Assembly: GCA_910574455.1 (NCBI GenBank)
Contig: CAJSYZ010000002.1
Span: forward strand, 5,915,671-5,979,670
Direction of reading: 5' to 3'
Origin: Trichaptum fuscoviolaceum
Taxonomy: Eukaryota; Basidiomycota; Agaricomycetes; Hymenochaetales; Trichaptaceae
Length of the DNA: 64,000 bases
The position numbers were made by a program, and so were the translations under genes. The notes beneath the pieces are model-generated. The model worked only from the letters and a program-made list of their open reading frames with translations. It did not search any database and was not told the origin of the DNA. Below, in pieces: positions 54,869-64,000 of the stretch. The first letter of the stretch is position 1, and the number at the start of each line of letters is the position of its first letter.

Positions 54869-57539
54869 GGCGTATTTGGTTCTGCAATAATTGGATACGT
54901 GCGCTTAATCGGTTTTGATCTAAACATCTGAAATTCTCATTGTTACTTATTGCATATCTAGATGTTGAAGGACGTCACAGAAATCCTTGACAAATATTCC
55001 CGCGAAAACTGGCAAAACGCGGATTGCACTATTCTGTTCAAGGCGGTCACAGAAACCCCTATTAGTTGTTCTGATGAAATGGCTTGGTCCACGTACTCGG
55101 TTGAGGTCTCTGGGGTGCGACGAATGTGGCAATGGACTACGGAAACACGTTACTCTCGGTATGACCGATTTCTGGAATTCGTCATGACTTTATGCGCTTT
55201 GAGTTCATACTCGACTGTGCCTGCGGAAGCAGAGAAGGGGCGGTACGTTGTATAGGAGATAGAGATTTGTATATCTCTCACTTTACCTCTTTCTTCGCAC
55301 AGGGATATGCTGGCTTGTGCTACATTGGTTGAAGTCCACCATCTCATGCTGCTATTGGATTATTCGTCAAAGGTATATAAGAACCATGATCAAAATGAAG
55401 ACGGAAGGAAAAGAGTTGAGTTAAAGCGCATATTAGACAGCGCCTTTGATATCTATCTGCGCTGTGATCCTGTGAGCCTCTCTTTCTAATTTCGGAGCAG
55501 AGATAACTAAATGATGTCACAATAGGCACTGTACACTTCGAATGAAGTCAACAAGGGCTTGCCTCCATATTGTTCGTCTCTTAGGTCTCGCCTCGATGTA
55601 GCAATATATGACGCCGCCAAACGATATAATCTCATACCTACTCACATGCATGTGAAAGGTGTAATTAAGATTGGTCGTGATCCCGTGGGTAGTGGTGGCT
55701 TTGCGGATGTCTGGAAAGGAATGGTAAATGGTGCCATTGTAGCCTTGAAAGTACCAAGGTTGCACTGCGACGGCATAGACTTGAAGATCGTAGAAGCAGT
55801 AAGTCAAGTCTCCCTCTATATCTGTAGTTATCTTATTCATACGTCACAGCAAACGTGCAAAGAAGGTTTCATATGGAATCGACTATCTCATGAGAATATC
55901 CTTCCGTTGCTCGGGTTTTACAGCACTGACGATGAACCTATTACTATGGTATCACCGTGGATGGACAACGGCAATTTGACAACGTACCTACGACATAACG
56001 AATCTGCAAATCGGCAGGAGATTGTAAGTCCCATTGTTTCGTTTGCCCATTTTTATCCCTCTTATCGTGTGATTTTAGATGCACGGTGTTCACAGGGGGC
56101 TTTGCTACTTACACAGTAGAGAACCGCCTGTAGTTCATGGTGATCTTCGATGCGTAAGTTTCACACTCAGCACTAAGATTTGTGCGAGCAGCAGTGCTCA
56201 TTACGCTTTAGGCAAATATTCTCGTTGATAATTATGGCAAACCTCTGATATCGGACTTCGGGCTTTCAAGAGTTCAAGACCTACAGCTTAGCCTTCCGAC
56301 TGGGTACGCTTCAGGTGTCAGTGGTGGATCATGTCGATGGCAGGCTCCAGAATTATGGCAGGGCGCTGGAAAGCATACAACATCGTCCGATGTCTATGCT
56401 TACGCGATGACCTGTCTGGAGGTACAACATAATTGTTCTACAGAAACAAGTTTGTGCTTACAGGTTTTAGGTTTACTCCGGGGAAAAACCGTTGAGCAAC
56501 TATAATGAAGCCCAGATTATTCTGAAATTTGCTAAAGGAGTCGTGTTGGAGATCCCAGAAAGCATCAGAACTTCTAACAGCCTCGTTGCGCAGGACCGAG
56601 AACTATGGTGGCAAGCTCTTAAGAGGTTCTGCTCAGCAAATCCAGCACATCGTCCTTCTACTTCAGATGCACTCGAAATGGTGTGCGTCTTGAAGCCTGG
56701 TCTTTGGCAACCCACCGTGTGCAGTTCAGACTATAATGACCCAGTGCAAGCCATTTGTGCTCATAAATTCTGCATACCTTCTGAGTACACCTTCATCCGG
56801 ATGTTACATTATTTCTTGCTGATAAAACTTTACAAGGTGTATTTGGACTAAGAAAGGCCTCTTGATCGCAGCAAAGAACAAAACATTAAATATCATAAGT
56901 ATGAAAGAGATTTCCCATAAAGGGGTTCGGAACAGATTAGTAAAGGTTTGGAAAAGGGTAGATTGGATGGATGGCAATGCTGTAGCCTTGCGAAACCCAT
57001 TGTTCACTGTGGACGGATATGACAGTAAAGACATGTCTAATGTGAGTTCACTTATGTGACTGGATGAAGAATCTTTGCTGAAAATATTTAAGGATGAATG
57101 TAAAGCCTGGGGCCAGCTGCATCATAGGAACATTCTCCCTTTGCTTGGAATTACAGAGGACCTGGCTCTAGTTACCCCGTGGATTGAATACAGTACCTTA
57201 GAAAGTCGCATATACCAGAACGACGCAATCTCAGACCCATACAAAATTGTATGTGTGAATTTCCTCGTTTATTTTTATTTCTCAACATATGTTCGTAGCT
57301 TCTTGGCATTTATGACGGACTATGCTACCTACATAGTCGTATGCCTCCAGTGATCCATGGCGAACTTTGTACCGTAAGTCTAGCAGTCAATATGGATGTT
57401 GAAATCTTGATGATATTGCTTTTTATAGAACACTATTCTTATCGATAGTCTGGACAATCCTCTCATAGCGGATTATGGACTTGCAAAACTCCGAGGAATT
57501 GGATGGTATTCGTGCGATTACCTGAAAGTTATGCGATAG
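54869..57539 (+). pseudogene. Tandem kinase-pseudokinase copy, unit 3, lost first exon and truncated end
   Basis: Only the last 30 bases of exon 1 remain (54869-54898, GVFGSAIIGY), just after the inverted-repeat element. The following exons are open and in frame: 54962-55242, 55303-55471, 55526-55798, 55850-56023, 56079-56153, 56212-56421, 56471-56784, 56837-57041, 57093-57248, 57299-57373, 57429-57539. Kinase 1 is complete (GSGGFADVWKG, VALK, HGDLR, ANILVD, SDFG). Domain 2 has KVWKRVDWM, VALRN, HGELCT, NTILID and ADYGLAK, then stops at 57539 after KVMR. The exon 2 ATG (54962) could serve as a start, so a 5'-shortened kinase might still be made. Called a pseudogene because both termini are lost. 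Confidence 0.75.
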
Positions 57540-58500
57540 AGGGCAACAGAATTGACATAATCTTACAGATCTCGATGGGGAATCAAAAGTGAAGACCCTC
57601 ATACATCGATGTCTGATGTCTATGCCTTCGCTCGAATTTGTTCTGAGGTGTGTTAGACTTAAGAAAACCATAGCCTATGAGAACCGTTAACTGATGTTGG
57701 AGCCATGAATTGTAGGTTTACTCCGGGACACTTCCCATCTATTATTGGACCGATGTAGAGGTCGGACCTAATATACGCTACCACCACTTTATTCCATATG
57801 TTCCTTACAGCCTAAGACCTCCGACAACCAGCTTGCAAGTATGCGAGAGAAATGGTGGGCGAGGCTACAAACTTGCTGGGCGGCTAACCCGATGGATCGG
57901 CCCGCTGTAGAGGACATGAAACACATGCTATATTTCCCTGCCTCAGTCGACAACCCCAGGAATGAAACACACGGATACACACTCGGCACGGATGATGATG
58001 TTTCTCATAAAAATTGCAAGGACAATGCGTATGTGCATCTCTCACTTCTCATGACGTCTTTAAGCACAAAGTTCAAACCCAAAACGTTCTCCTAGCTGCT
58101 TTTCCCTCAAGCCTAAGGAACAGGACGACGATGTTATGCAGACCGTGGAATAACATGTCGGTCAGCATGTGAACGTCCAACAATTCATTCTCGAAGGAAA
58201 AGGCGACCGTCTTGAAATGCGAAGTTACGAAACAAATGTATTCTGACGCGTTAGTAAAATAATCACAGTAATGCCGAACGATGTGGATAAGTACATGAGT
58301 CAAAGATATCGCGAGATAAATTAGAGTGCAGGTAATAAACAATAATTGATGGATATCATAAAGCAATGGGTCACAGATCAGTGATGCGTCAACTTCCAAA
58401 AGATAAAAAGAGAGGGAGTGATGATAAGAGTGATGAGAAGAATGAGGCTGAGCAAAAAGAAAAAGAAAACGAAAATTATGAAATGAATAAAACGGGACTA
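57540..58500. other. Decayed pseudokinase exons and intergenic region of unit 3
   Basis: 57540-57700 holds the broken activation-loop region; 57720-58095 aligns with the last exon of the unit 1 kinase gene (KWWARLQTCWAANPMDRPA, NAYVHLSLLMTSL). It is cut off from the reading frame by the stop at 57539 and ends without the acidic tail. 58100-58500 is the paralogous 3' intergenic region. Confidence 0.6.
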
Positions 58501-60520
58501 TCAATCATACAACCCACTCGTCGGCCTGCGATATGGTATATGTCCATACGTTCGCGAGGCTCGTGATGGAGGTCGACTCTCCTCCCCAACGGATGACCCA
58601 GGTGGCAGTGGCACCCTCCGCGCGCTAATAGTAGACATAGCGGGGGACCCACGCCCTCCGACGTCACGGTCAAAGTACCCAATCGCCGGCTCGCGCTGGT
58701 GGATATAGTACTCCGCCGCGCTGCCCTTCTGCGGTAATCCGTCCGCCTCTTCCGTGATCGTAGGCTGTAGAGGCACACGTCCGGTGCGATGCGACTGCGC
58801 ACTGGCGATGGACATGCGGCTTTGCGGGCGCGAGAGCGAGGTGTGTCTGAGCGAGGGCGTGCGCTGGCCTGAACTGTCCACGGGCGCTGCGGTCGCCATG
58901 AACCCCGGTGGCGGCTCTGTGCCAGACGACGAGTGCACGGGTGATGTGGGGCCCGCGAAGTAGCCGTCATTGGAGGGACCCATCCCTGCGAAGGACGCAC
59001 GGCGGGAGGATGATGGACCAGGTGTGTTTGGGATAGGCTGGGCGTCAAACGGCGGGAGCATTGAAGGTACGACGCCGGGAGACATCGAGCCTTGACTTGC
59101 GTGCTGCTCGATAAAGACGAGGACGGTGACTGTTGTCTTAATTGTCCCAGCAGATTCAGAGCGGGACCAAGGAGAATGGGGGTGAATTAGAAGGGTGGTT
59201 CATTGCAGAATACCGGATGAGAAAGCTTACAGGTGGTTCTATCGTGATACCAGGGACACTGCTCCCCCTGCTGTACCACCTGGCCGATACTGTAGATTCT
59301 GAACTTTAGCGTCGTAGGAAGCTGTTCTGGGAGTCTGTTCCCCCGGCGGTTCAGGCGCCGTGAGTGTATCCGTGCTAGAAGAGCCGGTGGACGAGGTTGA
59401 GTTAGTGGGCGTAATGGAGCTGATATTCGGTCAGGGGTAGGAGTCGAGTGACGGAGCTACGGGGATGGGCTGCGTCGGTTGTGATGGAGGCCGAGGAATT
59501 ATCTGCGTGAATGAATATGAGATGCCTATTAGAATGGGAAAAAAATAGGACATACGACTTCAGGGTCAGATATAATGGACATTCGACAACCTGTGTAGTT
59601 GCATCGTAAAGAGAGAGAGAGAAATCAAACTCGTACCACCGGGCGTCTGTGTATGATATAGCCCTGGTGTCCGCGTCTGAACTGACGGAACACCCGATAA
59701 ACCTAGTCCTCCTGGTGTTCGATTTCCCAGCCCGCGATCACGCTCAGGCATAGACGCAATTGCCGCAGCCGCATTCCGTGACATAGGTCGGAAGCACCAT
59801 TCCCATAGGTTTAAGGGCTATCAGACGAGAACGATGTTGAAGGCGGACCGTAGACATTGACATTTGGCACCGAGAAGTTACGACCATGTCCAGAGTGCGA
59901 ATGCGCAGGACGATATGGAGGGTAGTTCACTGTTGCAGCGCGAGAGGTTGGCCGTTTGAGTGGGGGGCAGCGACTGAAGTCGGGAGGTGGGATAGAAAGA
60001 GTAGCGGGAGAGCGAACAATGATGTGATCGGGCACAGTCCTAGTCAATGGTGGTTCCATTGGCATAGCTAACATAGAAGGTGGGCCTTGAGGCGAAGTTT
60101 GGATATGTTGAACGTTGACGGGCATTTCAGCCTCTCCGTCGTCGTTGTCGCGCACAACACCCCGCTCCCTCAAAACCTCTTCTCGCCCTTCCCTCTTTCC
60201 TTGGTCGCTATCTCGGCCGCTCGATATCGTCGCAACTTCTTGCGCATCCTCGTCATAGCTTCCACCGCATCCTCTCGCTCAAGGTCGGCCTCCCGAGTCA
60301 TCTCGTTTGCCTTGATTAGCTGCGCTTGCGCGTTCTCATACTGCCCTATAAACAATCACAGTGTGTCTACGAGTTTGTCCTTCTGTGTGAATTCGGCTAA
60401 GGTGACGACGTCGGGTTCTTGTAGGAAAAGTCGACCTGGAGCTCGCTGAAAAGGTCCTTGCTCAAGAGCGACCTATGTAGAATGCCGGAGGAAGACGAGG
60501 CATGTCCATTGCCCGCGGGG
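58501..60520 (-). pseudogene. Pro/Ser-rich coiled-coil protein, unit 3
   Basis: The most complete copy for layout. The first short exon reads MDMPRLPPAFYI (60515-60480). A coiled coil follows near 60350-60175 (QYENAQAQLIKANEMTREAD, then REDAVEAMTRMRKKLRRYRA), then the Pro/Ser-rich middle (60173-59811), MSRNAAAAIASMPERDR (59784), an IIPRPPSQPTQPIPVAP exon, and the last exon 59085-58501 ending YRRPTSGLYD. Lesions: an in-frame TGA in the IIPRPP exon where units 1 and 2 read Arg (near 59435), and a frame change near 60170 between the coiled coil and RERGVVRDND. The complete lack of globular motifs leaves the function open; the coiled coil suggests oligomerisation. Confidence 0.65.
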
Positions 60521-60717
60521 CACTGCCAGTCACAGAAAAGTCTCTTTTAGATCTTTTTAGACAGACAAAGGTGGGAGGGTTGAAAGACATTCGTGTCTTG
60601 CCGAAGCGACGTTCGCGTGCCAGTGATCCAAGTGCCAGTGTCACATTTACTACATACAATAGTAAATAGGTTCAAGTTGAGGCTGTCTCGTTCACCTCAT
60701 CCTATCGGTGTACCTCG
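60521..60717. other. Unit 3/unit 4 junction region
   Basis: Shared 5' region of the minus-strand gene and the unit 4 F-box copy. No extra feature. Confidence 0.35.
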
Positions 60718-62544
60718 ATGTCTCAGCAATTCACCAGCTTGAAGAGACGTGCTCAACGTTTAGGAATCTCACATCTCTTCGCCGACTCTGGCTGGAGTAG
60801 CTACACAGACAAGAGTGGTACCATCTATAGTCCTCAATGGGTCGGGTCGACCCTCATTGGCCCGGGGTCGGCCTTGACCCGACCCCGAGGGCCGGGTCAA
60901 TTGAGGGCCGGGTCATGGAAGGTCAAGGTGGGGCCGGGTCGGGGGTCAGGCAATGTTGAGATTTACCTGACCCTCTGTGACCCGGGTCGACCCGACCCGA
61001 CCCGCGACTGTTAATACTACCCATTTTGGTAGCTAATAGTAAATTTTTAGCTAAGTTTAGGTCAGTTAGAGCAACTAAGTTGACTTAATTGTAGTTATCT
61101 GCTTTTACTTACTTAAATCTACCTTATAACGGTAATATATCAGTCAAAAAGGTAGTATAGGTCTTTTAAGCACCGTGAGAAACTAATGAAACTAAATGTC
61201 GGTGCTTCATATCTCTTCACCGACTGTATCTAAGAAAGTATTATTAACATATACATATATTTAGTTGTTACAGTACTTAAAAACTAGCTTTATACACTGA
61301 TATTTCTACTTACTATATCTAATAGGGCCGACCCGGGGCCGACCCTTGGTTGACCTTGACCCGACCCCCAATGACCCGACCCGGAGGGTCAGAGAGGGTC
61401 AGGGTCAGGGTCAGGCACTTGCTACAAAATGCTGACCCGGCCGGGTCGGGGGTCAGCCAAAAGATGCCCTGACCCGGCCCGACCCGGCCTTTGAGGACTA
61501 TACTACCATCATCATGCACCGAACCTACCGCCAAACATCTCCCTGCACTCGCTTTCTGCACAGGGCTTTCCTATTCGCAATTTAGTCACCAAGGCGGCCA
61601 CTGGCAAGACACAGAAGATATGGTACAGCGATTCCCCACCTACATGCTCTCGTGAAGAACGAATGTGACCTCCAATGGGGCGACACTTTCGAGGACGTAT
61701 TGCCAGCGGTGACGCTTTGTCCGGGAGGAGAATATCTGCTTGTCTTTTGGCTGGACGGGGTACTTGAGCTGTTCGAAATGAAGACGAATGACTTGATCTT
61801 GGCGTATCCACCAGAAGAGATTTGGTCGTCAGTGAAGGTGGATGAATTTCGGCTCGAGCTGATGGTCCTTGTTTGCATGCGGAGTGCAACACGCTACCTC
61901 AGTACGCCAGTCTGTTCAATCCTGGCATAAACAGCTAACAAGTACGCTTATAATAGGTGCAACGGCCACACTTTCAAAGATCATACGGATTGGCCTCCCT
62001 CCACAAGCGCACTGAACGCTCGTTGTTTCAGAAAGTGTTTCACGAAGATTCTGAACAGTTCGACTTTGTCGAAAGCGCACGCATCAGCTGAAGTATTGCC
62101 GTTGTGTGCATGACGAACAAGTTATGCTTCATCGACTGGGAGAAAGACGACTGTGGAGTTGAACTCTATACTACATCCAGTACGTCGAGTTTGCCGACGG
62201 CTCGAAGCACAACAGCCTGCTGCATCGCTTTACGCTGTTCCATGCGGGCTCAAGGTCCGTGCGTCCGCGCCTGCAGTTGGGGGTGAGGCTGTACGGGTGC
62301 CAAGTCTGTCCTTCACGGGGCGCTGTGTGATCGCGGCATCTGCCTCGCGGTCGGGCGACTTCCCGCATTTCAAGTTCAGCGTCAAGAAGGCCGAGGAGCG
62401 CCAGCGCGCCGCTTTATCGTCTGCGTTCTGATCGAGCTCGAGGGCGTGGAGAAGGGGTACAGCTTCGAGGTTGAGCCGTATAGCGGGGCGGTGCGGTACA
62501 CTCTTGCACGGGAAGAGACGGTTGTCATTCGATACTATGATTAG
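60718..62544 (+). pseudogene. F-box protein copy, unit 4, with element insertion
   Basis: Starts in the exon 2 region (SQQFTSLKRRAQRLG in the shifted frame; the proper frame gives TCSTFRNLTSLRRLWLE) and is cut by the element at 60826-61502. It resumes with PNLPPNISLHSLSAQG, then has insertions (FP, TG), a stop after SREERM, an open PGGEYLLVFWLDGVLELFE block, a deletion of FGFEMTKKG, a frameshift at the exon 3 start, a stop replacing Gly in RISGS, and a deletion joining KDDCGVEL to IYYIQYVEFADG. The end (VVIRYYD, stop 62542-62544) is kept. Not functional. Confidence 0.85.
60826..61502. mobile_element. 678-bp inverted-repeat element, hAT-like
   Basis: Ends are TATAGTCCTCAATGG and, reversed, TATAGTCCTCAAAGG. 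The subterminal 150-180 bp on both sides are packed with GGGTC/GACCC motifs; the centre (61020-61320) is AT-rich. It is flanked by TACCATC on both sides (60819-60825, 61504-61510), extendable to 8 bp with one mismatch (G/CTACCATC), and it interrupts a stretch that is continuous in units 1 and 3. No ORF of note, so it is a MITE. The 8-bp duplication points to hAT, but the terminus is atypical. Confidence 0.8.
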
Positions 62545-62971
62545 AGGAGGAAGAGAGGAAAACGCCCATCCAAATGACTATTCTGTATACAAGGGTTGCC
62601 TTGGTTCTTGTATTGTTTCGGGCGGGGCAGTGTACGATCAGCAATATTGCTCGGTTCAAAATCAATTCGCACTACTCATTGCCCAGATATAGGTCGGATC
62701 GGTCTACCAGTGAAGCTATGTAACTGTGCCAGTTTATGTCAGGGTTCAATTAGTCTCGGGTATTTTCCATTGATGGGCAAGCCGAGTAAGACTCCGTCAG
62801 GTTGTATATTGCCTTCCAGGGAACAAAGGTACTGACATTCTCGTCCATCTTGGTGTATACAGTATGAAAGGTCTACAAGGCCCGGGCGCTCAACAGCACA
62901 GGCTGTGTCCACTTTGGCACGCATAAATAGGCCCTCAAGACTTGGACTCATCGATCCTGTATCATACCATC
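62545..62971. promoter_or_regulatory. Intergenic region with TATA-like box before the unit 4 kinase gene
   Basis: Paralogous to 37453-37899. The CATAAATAGG box at 62922-62931 lies about 40 bases before the ATG, as in unit 1. Confidence 0.45.
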
Positions 62972-64000
62972 ATGGGTTCCTTCTTCTATAACCTCAAGCT
63001 ACTACATCCGTATCTAAAACTCCCTTCAGGATCGGAATCATCAACATGGAAAGAAAAGCTCGTTGATTCTAGTATATCCCCTGACGAATGGGCTGCACAC
63101 GCAAGAGATTTCCTGAGGGAGATTGGCGGGGCTGACTATCGTTCACTTTTTGCGGACGCGGACTTTGCTACGCCTGAACATGATGGCGTACTATTTGGTA
63201 CTGCGATAATAGAATACGTGCGTCAGGCTTGAATTCAATTCTATTTAACCACTTCTCACTTGCGGTATATCTAGATGTTGAAGGACGTCACAAAAACCAT
63301 TGTCAGATGTGCTGATGAAACTTATATTAAGCATATGAGCTACTGGTTGCCTGGATGGCAGGAAATATGCGAATGGCCTACGGAAACTCGGTTTACTCGG
63401 TTTGACCAATTTTTGGACTTCATCGCAACCGTATGCCGCTGGTTTGTACCAGCGCAAGCAGAGAAGGGGTGGTACGTTGTAGGGAGATACATATTTGTAT
63501 ATTTCTCTAATTACGTCTTTCCTCACTCAGGAATACGCTGGCTTGTGCCACATTGATTGAAACCCACTATCTCATTTTGCTCGTGAGTTATTCATCGAAC
63601 GCTTCCAAACGTCGTGCGCAGAATGAAGACAGTTGGACGAATCGTGAACTCCAGCGCTATTTGGATAGGGCCTTTGATATCTACTTGCGCTGTGATTCTG
63701 TGAGTCTCTATTCGCGGGTGCGGCACAGAAGATATGTTCAACGATGTTCTGATAGGCACTGTACACATTGACTAAGTTCGATACGGACTGGCGTTACTAC
63801 TGTTCGTCTCTCAAGTGCAGACTGAGAATACCAATATACAATGCTGCTAAGCGATATAGCATCATGCCTACACAAATGCACGTGAAGGGTGTAGTGAAGA
63901 TCGGTCGCGATCCCGTGGGTAGTGGTGGCTTTGCGGATGTTTGGAAAGGGATAGTGAATGGTACCGTTGTGGCCTTGAAAGTACCTAGATTACACTGCGA
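62972..64000 (+). CDS. Tandem kinase-pseudokinase protein, unit 4, cut by window end
   Basis: Exons 62972-63217, 63275-63471, 63531-63699 and 63756 to the window edge join in frame. The visible 285 residues cover the helical N-terminal region (starts MGSFFYNLKLLHPYLKLPSG) and the beginning of kinase 1: IGRDPVGSGGFADVWKG and VALKVPRLHC with the catalytic lysine. Exon 2 is about 17 codons shorter than in unit 1. At the exon 2-3 junction GRDM of the other units is changed to WNTL (donor preceded by TG). No stop or frameshift in the visible part. Whether the pseudokinase half is intact cannot be seen. Confidence 0.85.

Larger units (their letters stand above)
35566..64000. repeat. Tandem segmental duplication, three full units and part of a fourth
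   Basis: Gene order F-box (+), kinase-pseudokinase (+), Pro/Ser-rich coiled-coil (-) repeats at about 35.6-44.0, 44.1-52.6, 52.7-60.6 and 60.7-64.0 kb. Intergenic DNA is conserved too: compare 41516-41875, 49010-49475 and 58100-58500 (shared GATATCGCGAGATAAA), or the sequences just upstream of each kinase gene. After subtracting the later insertions, unit length is about 7.2-8 kb. The junctions are approximate. Confidence 0.85.

Noticed and set aside
1..64000. tRNA, rRNA or other structured RNA genes
   Set aside because: I looked for T-arm and box B-like signals and rRNA-like stretches and saw none that form a convincing cloverleaf. A covariance-model scan would be decisive.

Overview
The window is nuclear DNA of a mushroom-forming basidiomycete (Agaricomycetes). 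The evidence is many 48-70 nt GT-AG introns, several small exons per gene, and families that are greatly expanded in that class: F-box proteins, kinase-like proteins, and seven-helix proteins with the DUF6533 signature. Bacterial-style operons and ribosome binding sites are absent. Transposable elements and fragments of captured host genes fill much of the sequence.

Layout. 1-2.7 kb: the end of a single-pass membrane protein and an F-box-like gene with a probable frameshift. 2.9-4.0 kb: a 1.0-kb terminal-inverted-repeat element with a 9-bp target duplication. 4.2-9.0 kb: two tandem kinase-fold genes; the first is dead and split by a 2.3-kb solo LTR, the second is intact. 9.4-18.2 kb (minus orientation) and 30.9-35.6 kb (plus orientation): two head-to-tail chains of rolling-circle (Helentron/Helitron2-like) elements. 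They share termini but carry different pieces of host genes: exportin-2/CSE1 (four copies), BSD2/NDFIP, an acyl-CoA ligase N terminus and the TFIIB zinc ribbon. Between the chains (18.2-30.9 kb) lies a gene island: a zinc alcohol dehydrogenase with a frameshift, three tandem DUF6533 membrane-protein genes, and an intact eight-exon cofactor-independent phosphoglycerate mutase.

35.6-64.0 kb is a tandem segmental duplication with a period of about 7.2-8.5 kb, holding three full units and the start of a fourth. Each unit has an F-box gene (+), a multi-exon gene (+) for a protein with an active-looking kinase domain followed by a pseudokinase domain, and a Pro/Ser-rich coiled-coil gene (-). Unit 1 keeps an intact F-box gene (516 aa) and an intact 13-exon kinase-pseudokinase gene (970 aa). 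The other copies have decayed in different ways: internal deletion, frameshift, loss of exon 1, insertion of three different DNA transposons (one hAT-like element carrying an ING-family gene fragment), and a 0.55-kb inversion in unit 1.

The most novel-looking material is the gene-capturing rolling-circle family, with a shared leader that can form chimeric ORFs, and the kinase-pseudokinase family. Exon coordinates were worked out by hand from splice motifs, reading-frame continuity and comparison between paralogous copies. Family names come from recognised motifs, not from database searches.
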